A stretch of 64,000 bases of DNA, taken from NCBI RefSeq assembly GCF_026802175.1, contig NZ_CP113797.1, forward strand, positions 5,185,026 to 5,249,025, read 5' to 3'. Position 1 is the stretch's first letter, and each line of letters starts with the position of its first letter. Position numbers and translations under genes: made by a program. The notes beneath the pieces were generated by a model. The model searched no databases. It was not told the origin of the DNA and worked only from the letters and a program-made list of their open reading frames with translations. This DNA is from Thermocoleostomius sinensis A174. Its GTDB lineage: Bacteria; Cyanobacteriota; Cyanobacteriia; Elainellales; Elainellaceae. Below, piece after piece: positions 56,267 through 64,000 of this stretch.

Positions 56267-58933
56267 TCATAGCTGGGAATAAAAATTGGGGTCGTTTAAC
56301 TGCTGGATTAGAATTGCTACCAGGGCAGTCCATCCAGTCTGCTGACTGGCACCCAACCCAAACCCGGTATCCCCATGAAAGTATTCATGGAAAAACAACA
56401 AATCTTGCCAATGGGGATCGTGCTGAAAGGGTTGTATCTCGCCATACATGGGCCGTTGACCATTGGGTTGTTTGCGAAATAAGTTGACCAACCGCTGGGA
56501 TAACTCCTGCGCCACCTCCTTGAGAGTCATGTACTTGCCTGATCCGGTTGGGCACTCCACCTGAAAGGAATCACCAAAGTAGCGATAGTACCGCTGTAGA
56601 GATTCAATCAACAGATAATTCATCGGAAACCAGATGGGGCCGCGCCAGTTGGAATTTCCGCCAAAGTCTCCCGTAGTTGATTCGGCAGGTTCATAGTTGA
56701 CGGAATAAGAATGGCCCTGGTAGTTCAACACATAAGGATGCTCCAGATGATAGCGAGACAAAGAACGAATGCCATAGGGGGAGAGAAATTCGTCTTCATT
56801 TAAGAGATGGCTAAGAATGCGTTTGAGTTGATCTGGCTTGGCGATCGCAAATAAAATTCGTTCCGTTTCTCCAGGGACTGACAGAAACGCACAGTTATCA
56901 AATAAGTCAGGTCGCTTTTGCTCTAGCCAATCTAGATCTTCCTTTAGCTCTGGCTCTAGGGTAAACGGTTCAGGTTCAAAAATAGCTACGGCAAATAGGG
57001 GGGCTAATCCCTCCAGGCTATAGACCTGAATCCGAATTTCCTGCCCATCGGGAAGCACTAGGGCACTGAAGTAAAAGCCGTCCGCCTCATCCCAGAGAGA
57101 CAACTGGTTGTCTTGACCGATCTGATTCATTGCCTGAGCAATGCTGAGGGCGTGGCGCAGGAAAATGCAAGCCATCTGCCGATAGACCCGATCGTAGCAA
57201 CCTAACTCGATGGCGATCCGCAAGAGATTCAACGAAAACATCCCCATCCAGGCTGTCCCGTCGGCTTGCTCCAGATAGCCTCCTGTGGGCAGGGGCGCAC
57301 TCCGGTTGAAGATGGTAATGTTATCGAGTCCCAGGAATCCCCCCTGAAACAAATCGTTTTCCCCTTTATCCTCCAGATTCGTCCACCAATAATAGTTACC
57401 CAAAACCCTGTGAAAGATCTGCTCTAGAAAGACGCGATCGCCAATTCCCGTCGTTTCCTTTTCGTATTGATAGACCTTCCAGGCAGCCCAGGCTTGTATC
57501 GGCGGATTGACATCGCCAAAAGCCCATTCATAGGCAGGAATCTGCCCATTCAGATTGGTGTATCGCTTTCCACAGAGCAACAGCAATTGCTGTTTGGCAA
57601 AGTGCACATCCACCAGGGACAACACCACACAGTGAAACGACCAATCCCAGGCAGCAAACCAGGGATACTCCCAGGCATCGGGCATGGAGATGACATCCTT
57701 GGCATAGAGCATTTGCCAGTGGGCGTTACGCCCCGTCAGCCGGAATGCCGACGGCTTCGGTTCCGCAGGATCGCCCTGCAACCAGGTGTAGACATCGTAG
57801 TAATAAAACTGTTTACTCCACAGCAACGCTGCGATCGCCTGCCGTTGCACCAATCGATCATCCGGGCTGGCGTGGGGCAGCAAGGTTGCATAAAACTCAT
57901 CTGCTTCTTGTTGTCTCTGATGAAATACCTTATCAAAATCATCATTAAAGGCTGCATCAACAGGCTGGTTAGTAAAGCGTAACTGCACTGTAACCGTCTG
58001 CTGGGCAGGTACCGTTAGATGATAGTGAGCCGCTGCCTTAGTCCCGATCAACTGGGGATTCACCGCTGCCCGATCGCCGTCAATCAGATAAGTATGAAAG
58101 GCATCCTTGACGTAGGGGGTGGGATTGGCAGAATTAAAGATTCGTTTGCAATTGGTTTCGTTATTGGTAAACAGCAGGGTTGGAGTCTGCCCCTGGAAGG
58201 CATCACAGTACAGCCAGCGAGTGCCAAGAGCAGGATGCTTGAGTTGAATAATCCCAGCATCTGCCCGAAAAAGATGTCCGGGAGGCTGCTCGCCTTTCCA
58301 ACTCCAGGTGTTGCGTAACCAGAGGGTTGGTAGCACATCCAGTGGGGCGGGATTACTACCACGATTGGCGATGTGGAGTCGAATACAAATCTCTTCTGGG
58401 GATGCTTTGGCATATTCGGCTTCGATGTCAAAGTAGCGATCGCCCTCAAAGATCCCAGTATCGATTAATTCATATTCCGGTTGTTGGCGAGATCGTTCTC
58501 CATTTACCCTTACGAGTTCGTCATAGGGGTAAGCTTGCTGGGGATACTTATATCGCCAGCGCATATAGGCATGGCTGGGAGTGTTATCCACATAAAAGTA
58601 GTATTCTTTGACATCTTCACCGTGATTTCCTTCGCTATTGGTGAGACCAAACAATCGCTCTTTCAGGATCGGATCTTGCCCATTCCAAAAAGCCAGCGCG
58701 AAACAAACTTCCCCGTTCTCATCACAAAAGCCGCCTAATCCGTCTTCGCCCCAACGGTAAGCCCGCGATCGAGCCTGATCGTGAGGAAAATAATTCCAGG
58801 CATCACCGTAGTCCGAGTAGTCCTCTCGTACCGTGCCCCATTGCCGTTCACTCAGATACGATCCCCACCGATACCAGTTTGCCTTGCCTTGAGCATTGTC
58901 GTGAATTCGCTGTTGCTCTGCATTCGTCACCAT
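56267..58933 (-). CDS. GH63-like (MGH1-type) glucosidase
   Basis: 888 residues, the length of bacterial proteins annotated as glucosidases with a mannosyl-oligosaccharide glucosidase-like (alpha/alpha)6 barrel. Typical parts are RWGSYLSERQWGTVREDYSD at the N-terminus, EYPWFAAWDWSFHCVVLSLV in the barrel (WDWSFH), GQIPAYEWAFGDVNPPIQAW (PAYEWxF-DVNPP), and GNSNWRGPIWFPMNYLLIES near the end. The acid/base residues of GH63 are expected in WDW and EW segments; I cannot fix them exactly. It may act on glucosylglycerate/trehalose-like or maltose-type substrates. The gene is alone in its orientation block. Confidence 0.87.
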   Translation of the reverse strand: MVTNAEQQRIHDNAQGKANWYRWGSYLSERQWGTVREDYSDYGDAWNYFPHDQARSRAYRWGEDGLGGFCDENGEVCFALAFWNGQDPILKERLFGLTNSEGNHGEDVKEYYFYVDNTPSHAYMRWRYKYPQQAYPYDELVRVNGERSRQQPEYELIDTGIFEGDRYFDIEAEYAKASPEEICIRLHIANRGSNPAPLDVLPTLWLRNTWSWKGEQPPGHLFRADAGIIQLKHPALGTRWLYCDAFQGQTPTLLFTNNETNCKRIFNSANPTPYVKDAFHTYLIDGDRAAVNPQLIGTKAAAHYHLTVPAQQTVTVQLRFTNQPVDAAFNDDFDKVFHQRQQEADEFYATLLPHASPDDRLVQRQAIAALLWSKQFYYYDVYTWLQGDPAEPKPSAFRLTGRNAHWQMLYAKDVISMPDAWEYPWFAAWDWSFHCVVLSLVDVHFAKQQLLLLCGKRYTNLNGQIPAYEWAFGDVNPPIQAWAAWKVYQYEKETTGIGDRVFLEQIFHRVLGNYYWWTNLEDKGENDLFQGGFLGLDNITIFNRSAPLPTGGYLEQADGTAWMGMFSLNLLRIAIELGCYDRVYRQMACIFLRHALSIAQAMNQIGQDNQLSLWDEADGFYFSALVLPDGQEIRIQVYSLEGLAPLFAVAIFEPEPFTLEPELKEDLDWLEQKRPDLFDNCAFLSVPGETERILFAIAKPDQLKRILSHLLNEDEFLSPYGIRSLSRYHLEHPYVLNYQGHSYSVNYEPAESTTGDFGGNSNWRGPIWFPMNYLLIESLQRYYRYFGDSFQVECPTGSGKYMTLKEVAQELSQRLVNLFRKQPNGQRPMYGEIQPFQHDPHWQDLLFFHEYFHGDTGFGLGASQQTGWTALVAILIQQLNDPNFYSQL

Positions 58934-58960
58934 ATCTGCACAGGTTCCAAACCATCCTGG

Positions 58961-59347
58961 TTAGGCTAACCCAATTAGGCTGACGCACAAAATTCCCAGG
59001 ACAACCAGCGTAATTGCCACATAAAGATGATCCCGCTGCTTCCAAAAAGCAACTGCTGAAAAGGCAACCCGTGCAATGGGAGTCGCAATTAATAGCAATA
59101 AACCGAATTGAATCAGTCCTCGCCGTTGCAGCAGCAAAGCCTCTGAGACAATGCCTGCGGGCGATCGCAAGCTCGACGGTTCACCTCGAAAAATGTGATA
59201 GTCCGGAGTCGTGTTGCCGTAATGAAATAAATACAGAACGCCACCCAATGCAACAACTCCGGCTGCCAATAGCACTCCAAATCGGAGTAGATTCCCCACT
59301 GTTTGCTCAATCTGTTCATCACTCCATGTTCGAGTCCGTCTACCCAT
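58961..59347 (-). CDS. DUF1634 membrane protein
   Basis: 128 residues with three membrane helices: NLLRFGVLLAAGVVALGGVL, then GLIQFGLLLLIATPIARVAF and YVAITLVVLGILCVSLIGL. DUF1634 proteins are found next to TSUP permeases, and this one starts one base after the TSUP gene stop, so the two are translationally coupled. It is thought to be a partner subunit of the permease. Confidence 0.88.
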   Translation of the reverse strand: MGRRTRTWSDEQIEQTVGNLLRFGVLLAAGVVALGGVLYLFHYGNTTPDYHIFRGEPSSLRSPAGIVSEALLLQRRGLIQFGLLLLIATPIARVAFSAVAFWKQRDHLYVAITLVVLGILCVSLIGLA

Positions 59348-59348
59348 T

Positions 59349-60194
59349 TCACAACCTGCCAGTTAAGCCATTAAAAATCATCTGAATTGCCAAAATGAAA
59401 ATCACTACGCTAAAGACTTTACGGAGCAGTTGTGGTCTAGCATAAACCAGCATTCGCGCTCCCCAGAGTGACCCTGCCAACACCCCCAACATCACCGGCA
59501 TCGACAACCCAGGATCAATATAACCTCGACTTAAGTACACACCTGCACCGGCGGCGGCGGTTACCCCAATCATAAAGTTGCTGGTGGTCGTTGATACCTT
59601 AAATGGAAGTTGCATGACTTGATCCATCGCCAGAACCTTGACCGCCCCTGAACCAATGCCCAGCAAGCCAGATAAGGTTCCTGCGGTGAACATTAAGCCA
59701 AATCCCAACGGAACGTTCTGTACATGGTAGGATTGTGAGCCTTCCGACGTAGGGTAGCTTCCATCGAGCCGTAGGCGAGTTGCAACTGGGTCAGGTTGGG
59801 CATCCAGTGGATGATCTTGATGGCGTTGGTTAGAAAGATAGGCAGAGTACAACAAGACAGCACCAAAGATGATTGCGATGACTGATGTGGATAGTTTGGC
59901 TGCCAAAAATGCCCCCACTAAGGCACCAATGGTTGTGGCCACTTCCAAAAACATTCCAATCCGGATATTGGTGTAGCCTTCCTTAACATAAGCAGCGGCG
60001 GCTCCTGAAGAGGTCGCAATCACCGAAATTAAAGAAGCCCCGATCGCATAACGCATATCGACTCCAAAACCGAGAGTCAGCAGCGGCACCAGGACAACAC
60101 CACCCCCCAGTCCAGTTAGAGCACCGATAAAACCTGCCCCAATCGAACTGAAAGCAAGCAATACTGTAAGTTCAAACACAGTTAGCTGAGACAT
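59349..60194 (-). CDS. TSUP (TauE/SafE) family permease
   Basis: 281 residues with eight membrane helices. The two TSUP repeats are seen: AFSSIGAGFIGALTGLGGGV (with GxGGG) in the first half, and LMFTAGTLSGLLGIGSGAVK (GIGSG) in the second. The family exports or imports sulfite, sulfonates or other organic anions; the substrate is not known. The gene is followed by DUF1634. The start ATG at 60194 is preceded by a weak GGGGC. Confidence 0.92.
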   Translation of the reverse strand: MSQLTVFELTVLLAFSSIGAGFIGALTGLGGGVVLVPLLTLGFGVDMRYAIGASLISVIATSSGAAAAYVKEGYTNIRIGMFLEVATTIGALVGAFLAAKLSTSVIAIIFGAVLLYSAYLSNQRHQDHPLDAQPDPVATRLRLDGSYPTSEGSQSYHVQNVPLGFGLMFTAGTLSGLLGIGSGAVKVLAMDQVMQLPFKVSTTTSNFMIGVTAAAGAGVYLSRGYIDPGLSMPVMLGVLAGSLWGARMLVYARPQLLRKVFSVVIFILAIQMIFNGLTGRL

Positions 60195-60398
60195 CGCCCC
60201 AGATCATTCCTTGGATTTTTGAATTTGCCGATATGTTCCCATGACTGGACTGAGATGTCTATCCAGAGTCGAAGCGAAGACACTATAACGCAATTGGCTT
60301 AAAGCGCAGATGTGAAAGCAAACTTCACACCTGCACTCGCTACGCAGTGGTGTCTGAATCAATGGCAAGATTAGAGGATATTACCACCAGATGAGACA

Positions 60399-61046
60399 AT
60401 GCATAGCACCTTTTCCTTTATGCTGGGAACCCTTGCTGCGCTGTTTCCAATTGCCAATCCAATTGGAGCGATTCCTATTTTTTACAGTCTCACAGCCAAC
60501 GATACGCCTAAATACCGCCTGCGACAGGCTCAGAAAACAACCTTTAATGTGTTTATTGTCCTGGTTTCATTTTTTCTAATCGGTAAGCTTATTCTTGGCT
60601 TCTTTGGCATTTCGTTAGGAGTACTACGCATTGCAGGCGGCCTAATCGTTGCCCATACTGCTTGGGAAATGGTCACTGCACGGCAACGGCTCACAACAAA
60701 AGAACATGAAGAAGCCGTTGACAAAGAAGATATTTCCTTTACTCCAATGGCAGTTCCCATGATTAGTGGGCCGGGTGCGATCGGGGTGATCATTGGCTTC
60801 TCAACCCGATCCCATCTGTGGAGTGAATATCTGGGCAGTTTCCTAGGGATTCTGATGTTTAGCGTTGTGCTGTATCTATGTTTAGTTCTAGGAGAACCCC
60901 TGATAGAGAAATTTGGGACAACTGGCATGGGTGCACTCAATCGAATTTTAGGATTTTTGATTTTGGCGATCGCGGTACAACTCATCGCTGAAGGAACAAT
61001 TGAGATCTTGAAAACTACAATACCTGGTATAGGGCAGAACGGATAA
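60399..61046 (+). CDS. MarC family membrane protein
   Basis: 215 residues with six membrane helices. The family motifs are LFPIANPIGAIPIFYSLT at the N-terminus, GGLIVAHTAWEMV in helix 3, and FTPMAVPMISGPGAIGVIIG in helix 4 (the PLxxGPGxI box). MarC proteins are small integral membrane proteins whose transport role is not clear. It is divergent from the TSUP gene. The start follows a weak GACAATG context. Confidence 0.9.
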   Translation: MHSTFSFMLGTLAALFPIANPIGAIPIFYSLTANDTPKYRLRQAQKTTFNVFIVLVSFFLIGKLILGFFGISLGVLRIAGGLIVAHTAWEMVTARQRLTTKEHEEAVDKEDISFTPMAVPMISGPGAIGVIIGFSTRSHLWSEYLGSFLGILMFSVVLYLCLVLGEPLIEKFGTTGMGALNRILGFLILAIAVQLIAEGTIEILKTTIPGIGQNG

Positions 61047-61104
61047 CTTTGTGAATGTGCAAGAGTTTATCGGGATCTCCCTTTACCGGGAATAATAAGC
61101 GGAG

Positions 61105-61139
61105 AAAAAACCTCGCCTTGATTTGTTCAAAGCGAGGTT
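61105..61139 (-). terminator. intrinsic terminator
   Basis: On the minus strand AACCTCGC...GCGAGGTT forms an 8-bp stem with a 15-nt loop and is followed by TTTTTT. It lies 40 bp after the stop of the secreted RD-rich protein gene (61179). Confidence 0.8.
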
Positions 61140-61178
61140 GCGATTCAAAGGCGTTAGAGAAGACGTAGCTGTTGGAAT

Positions 61179-61586
61179 TTATCGCCTCGAATTTCCTCGA
61201 TCGCTGCGACCTCCATCATTATGACCGCTGCGTCCCATACCGCCGCGATCCCGCCCTCTGTCATCATGATCTTCTCTAGAACGCCCTCTATCATTACGAC
61301 CCCGATCGCCCCGCCCTCTATCATCACGATTTCTCTTGGCTGGCTGACCGCCGCGATCAGGCGATGTTGAATCCTGAATATTATCTCGATCTCGCCGCCC
61401 CGGATCGGATGATACAGTGTCTTGAAGATTGTCTCGATCGCGTGTTTTGTGGGATGCAGCACTAACCGTGTGGGTTTGAGCATTCAGCGAGTTAGATGGA
61501 GCCGCGAACGCAGAGCGAGCAAAACCGGTCAGTCCAATGGTGCTGATGAAGGCAACAGCAATTAAACCTCTCATGATCTTTTTCAT
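61179..61586 (-). CDS. exported Arg/Asp/Gly-rich low-complexity protein
   Basis: 135 residues. A signal peptide (MRGLIAVAFISTIGLTGFAR, cut near AFA) precedes a low-complexity mature part built of DRDN, DRG and GRG repeats (for example DRGRGDRGRNDRGRSREDHD). Polymers of this kind may bind nucleic acid, metal or phosphate at the surface, but no family is known. Expression is probably controlled by the bipartite motif at 61693-61721. The gene ends with a good terminator. The signal peptide resembles that of the PepSY protein at 52606 and the protein at 61998. Confidence 0.8.
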   Translation of the reverse strand: MKKIMRGLIAVAFISTIGLTGFARSAFAAPSNSLNAQTHTVSAASHKTRDRDNLQDTVSSDPGRRDRDNIQDSTSPDRGGQPAKRNRDDRGRGDRGRNDRGRSREDHDDRGRDRGGMGRSGHNDGGRSDRGNSRR

Positions 61587-61692
61587 GTTCTAAATTCTCC
61601 TTATTTTGAATCCCGAACGTTTTTTGTGAACAAACCTTAAACTCTTGAAGAAATGCAGCGACGAGTGTTTTTTCAAGGTTTAAGTTTGTATT

Positions 61693-61721
61693 TTCACTGT
61701 AGGGTGATAGAGGCAAGAACT
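61693..61721 (-). promoter_or_regulatory. bipartite promoter motif, copy 2
   Basis: On the minus strand AGTTCTTGCC (61721-61712) and CTACAGTGAA (61702-61693) with 9 bp between them. It lies about 107 bp before the ATG of the RD-rich protein. Blocks and spacing match the copies at 53196 and 61940. Confidence 0.75.
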
Positions 61722-61939
61722 TGGAAAGACTGAGAAAAGATTGTTGTGGGGTATTGGTATGTGTTCATCGCAGGTGCATCCCCGGCATGGGCGTAGCAGG
61801 TGGTCTACTTCTGTATAACCAAAGAACCGGAACTGCGATCGAACTTCCGCATCGAGAGTGGCTAGTTCGTATTTGTATTGGTTTTCAAAGTCAAAGTGCA
61901 GCGCGATTAAAAATCTCAAATGACCTTCGAGCCTTGCGG

Positions 61940-61968
61940 AGTTCTTGACTTTTTGTTTCTAGAGTGAA
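61940..61968 (+). promoter_or_regulatory. bipartite promoter motif, copy 3
   Basis: AGTTCTTGAC (61940-61949) and CTAGAGTGAA (61959-61968) with 9 bp between them, 29 bp before the ATG at 61998. A GCTATT -10 candidate follows the TTGACT of block 1 by 18 bp, so block 1 may include the -35. Confidence 0.75.
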
Positions 61969-61997
61969 GCTATTCCAAAGGAAAGGAGATTTCCATC

Positions 61998-62777
61998 ATG
62001 AAAAAGAGATTTCTAGTTGCAATTGCACTGCTTGGCACTCTTGGTGTTGCTGGAATAGCCCGTAGTTTCGCTGGGAGTCAACCACAAAGAACTGTTGCTG
62101 TTGTAGCTCAGCCTCAAGTAATAGCAACGGCAGCATCTAGCCAACGCAAGGAACTGAGTACTACAGCCAATGATCCTCTCAACGATACCGATACCGAAGT
62201 TCAAGATAATCAAGTGCCGCAAGCCCTTAGCAACGTAGGTGAGTATGGTGAGCAGGTATATGATATGGCAAAGATTGGTGACTGGGCTAAAGCTCAAGCT
62301 GATTTAACAACCCTCCAACAGTCAGTTCAACAACTCAGCCAGCAGTCACCCAGCAACCATTCGCACCTTCTCTCCCTCAGAAATAGGGTGGCTCGGCTCA
62401 GTCAGGCGGTAGAAGCAAAAGATCAACAGGCGACGCAACACTATGCCAATCAGGTGACTCTAATCGCAGCCCAAATGACTCAGCCATACCCAACAAAAGT
62501 ACCTATCGAAGTCACTCTATTAGACTATTATGGTCGTCAGCTTGAAGTTGACGCAGCTAGTAGTAACATGGCTCAACTCCAGTCCACAGCTAGTCAAATT
62601 GAGCAAACCTGGAGTGCGCTACGTCCAGTCATTGTGAGTCACGGTGGCAGTGCTGAGGCGCAACAGTTTGATGGTCTTGTTGCCAAGGCAAAGCAGGCTA
62701 AATCAGTTACTGACTATAGTCAGTTAGCTACCCCAATTCTTGACCAGGTAGATCAATTAGAAGCCGTTTTCAAATAG
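61998..62777 (+). CDS. exported hypothetical protein
   Basis: 259 residues. A signal peptide (RFLVAIALLGTLGVAGIARS) is followed by a helical mature part with many Gln (LTTLQQSVQQLSQQSPSNHS, then MAQLQSTASQIEQTWSALRP). A decayed relative lies at 30344. The pattern of two four-helix blocks recalls periplasmic metal-binding or stress proteins but no name can be given. GGAAAGGAG lies before the ATG. It has the bipartite motif of copy 3. Confidence 0.78.
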   Translation: MKKRFLVAIALLGTLGVAGIARSFAGSQPQRTVAVVAQPQVIATAASSQRKELSTTANDPLNDTDTEVQDNQVPQALSNVGEYGEQVYDMAKIGDWAKAQADLTTLQQSVQQLSQQSPSNHSHLLSLRNRVARLSQAVEAKDQQATQHYANQVTLIAAQMTQPYPTKVPIEVTLLDYYGRQLEVDAASSNMAQLQSTASQIEQTWSALRPVIVSHGGSAEAQQFDGLVAKAKQAKSVTDYSQLATPILDQVDQLEAVFK

Positions 62778-62791
62778 ATACTGCTCTATCG

Positions 62792-62811
62792 TTAGAGGGT
62801 GTTTGCAAAGG
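62792..62811. mobile_element. orphan IS-end-like sequence
   Basis: TTAGAGGGTGTTTGCAAAGG matches the IS5-family terminus of this window (GAGGGTGTTTGARAAG, with a TTA in front) at 13 of the first 16 positions after the triplet. No second end or transposase follows. It may be a trace of an excised or related element. Confidence 0.4.
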
Positions 62812-63062
62812 ATCAAACATCCTGCGTCTGTCTGCCAACGCTTCAATTACTGGGGGACTTTCGACCCAATTGCTCGGTCAGAGTCCCCCAAAGTCCAGCC
62901 CTAGTAGACATTCAAGCAAGGGGAATTTAGGGGATAGATTCGGTTTAATCCTCTTGTGATAATGTTCAGCCGTAAGCTTCCCTGATGGCTACGATCGAGT
63001 TACTCTGATGGTTGAAACGGGCGGATAGATCATTGATAGATCAAAGAATCAGTGGGGGAAAT

Positions 63063-64000
63063 GTGCTGACGTGGCGATCGCGACTTGGCATTTGGACAGC
63101 CGCCTTGCTAACGGGCATCGTTGGACTTGTCAATCTAGTGTCTGCTGTTACGCCCAGGGTTGCGGCACGAGTAGAATTACTCCGCGAGATTTTTCCGTTC
63201 CAGGTTCGGGCAGGTGCCCACTTATTTGCCGTGCTGGCGGGCTTTATTCTTTTGACCCTTGCCTCCAGTCTGTTGCGTCGTAAGCGGGTGGCATGGCTGC
63301 TCACGCTGGTGTTGCTAGCCGTCTCGATGATTAGCAATCTAGTCAAAGGGCTGGACTACGAAGAGAGTATCCTGGCGGGCGTACTCTTCGTGCAATTGCT
63401 TTTAATGCGAAAGTGGTTTACGGCACGATCCGATCGTCCGTCTCTGACTCGCGGGGTGCAGGTGCTATTGGCAGCCCTTTTGTTCACACTAGCCTATGGC
63501 ACGCTGGGGTTTTATCTCCTAGATAGAGAATTCAACCAGCAGTTCGATCTATGGGAAGCACTGAATCAAACCCTGGCGATGTTTTTCACGGCTGATAATG
63601 GGGGACTAGAACCGACGAATCGCTTTGGTCGGTTTTTCGCCAATTCCGTAGAATGGGTTGGGCTACTGACCGTACTCTATGCCCTATGGATGTTGTTGCG
63701 TCCTGTGCTGTTGCGATCGGGAGCAACACCGGAAGAACGGCAAAAAGCTCGGTTGATTGTAGAGCAGTATGGGCGATCGTCCCTTGCCCGATTCGCCTTG
63801 TTGGATGACAAAGTGTACTACTTTAGTCCGTCAGATCGTAGCGTTATTGCCTATGCTCAGAAAGGACGAGGGGCGATCGCACTCGGCGATCCCATTGGTC
63901 CATCAGATGATCGGCGTGAGGCAATCATCGGCTTTCAGCAGTTTTGTGCCCGAAATGATTGGCTGCCCGCCTTTTACCAAACCCTACCGGATGATGTGGC
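63063..64000 (+). CDS. MprF-like membrane protein with DUF2156, 3' part outside window
   Basis: The frame is open from GTG 63063 (GGGGGA before it) to the end of the window, at least 312 codons. The first 210 residues hold about six membrane helices (LLTGIVGLVNLVSAVTP, AHLFAVLAGFILLTLASSLL and others). A conserved block, MFFTADNGGLEPTNRFGRFF, precedes the start of the DUF2156 domain (GRSSLARFALLDDKVYYFSP, then RGAIALGDPIGP). MprF-type proteins add lysine or other residues to phosphatidylglycerol, or act without transfer as DUF2156 hydrolase-like proteins. A fragment of a paralogue lies at 30054. Confidence 0.88.
   Translation, partial: MLTWRSRLGIWTAALLTGIVGLVNLVSAVTPRVAARVELLREIFPFQVRAGAHLFAVLAGFILLTLASSLLRRKRVAWLLTLVLLAVSMISNLVKGLDYEESILAGVLFVQLLLMRKWFTARSDRPSLTRGVQVLLAALLFTLAYGTLGFYLLDREFNQQFDLWEALNQTLAMFFTADNGGLEPTNRFGRFFANSVEWVGLLTVLYALWMLLRPVLLRSGATPEERQKARLIVEQYGRSSLARFALLDDKVYYFSPSDRSVIAYAQKGRGAIALGDPIGPSDDRREAIIGFQQFCARNDWLPAFYQTLPDDV

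Larger units (their letters stand above)
61587..61997. other. 411-bp intergenic region between two divergent secreted-protein genes
   Basis: It contains two copies of the bipartite motif (61693-61721 on minus and 61940-61968 on plus), one for each neighbour. A minus-strand frame at 61680-61919 overlaps the left motif and has no known relative. Confidence 0.6.

Noticed and set aside
61680-61919. 79-codon minus-strand frame with CRGCTCDEH
   Set aside because: It overlaps the bipartite motif of the RD-rich gene and has no ribosome site; no family recognised.
1-64000. tRNA or rRNA genes and tyrosine-recombinase attachment sites at tRNAs
   Set aside because: No cloverleaf with GGTTCGAATC-type T-loop or rRNA signature was recognised by eye; a tRNAscan run would settle it.

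Overview
The window comes from a cyanobacterium, probably a filamentous Leptolyngbya/Oscillatoria-type genome. The evidence is the many GCGATCGC-type (HIP1) octamers, a pxcA/cemA proton-extrusion gene, a DUF2949 protein, Uma2 and XisI proteins, AI-2E and PepSY proteins of cyanobacterial type, and many small dispersed palindromic repeats. No rRNA, tRNA, CRISPR array or replication origin was seen.

Layout. (1) 1-5.8 kb, minus strand: a type III restriction-modification locus (mod and the 5' part of res). It is split by a REP-associated tyrosine transposase (RAYT), a XisI protein and a Uma2 nuclease. Palindromic repeat modules of the kind flanking the RAYT also sit in frame inside mod, res and the RAYT itself. 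(2) 6-11.6 kb: ordinary chromosome, with a flavodoxin/azoreductase pair divergent from an AraC regulator, an NAD-dependent epimerase, an ArsR-SRPBCC-ClpP operon and a cupin. (3) 12.4-29.9 kb: an integron gene-cassette array. Ten attC-type sites were found (five on plus, five on minus). In nearly every case the R'' box of a site is the exact complement of the R' box of the preceding site, as expected for real cassettes. Cargo includes a fused PstI-type restriction-modification protein, a HEPN-like protein, a glutamine amidotransferase, VapBC- and RelBE-like toxin-antitoxins, an ankyrin protein, a glycosyltransferase, a zinc-ribbon protein and a DUF6232 membrane protein with a partner. No integron integrase lies in the window, so this is a CALIN or the distal part of a chromosomal integron. 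The two halves of the array converge near 21.6 kb. Four full-length 913-bp IS5-family copies, whose transposases are identical, cut into the array or border it.

(4) 30-38.3 kb: gene fragments (MprF-like, glycosyltransferase, hsdM, MNT/HEPN, ABC transporter) mixed with intact genes: a PstS lipoprotein, DUF2949, an esterase and an OmpR-type two-component pair. (5) 38.6-50.1 kb: a fluoride-resistance island holding two crcB/fluC halves, a tandem DUF190 protein, a ParB-like protein, a fluoride riboswitch and a CLC-type channel fused to a DUF190-like domain, followed by pxcA and an MFS exporter. Remnants of what may be one NitT/TauT-type ABC transporter lie at both ends of this island. (6) 50.5-64 kb: an APC permease, two convergent AI-2E transporters, a GH63-like glucosidase, a DUF1634-TSUP pair, MarC, and three small secreted proteins that share an identically spaced bipartite upstream motif (AGTTCTTG[A/C]C-N9-CTA[C/G]AGTGAA). 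The window ends inside an MprF/DUF2156 gene.

The most novel part is the cassette array, followed by the repeat invasion of the type III R-M genes and the shared bipartite motif.
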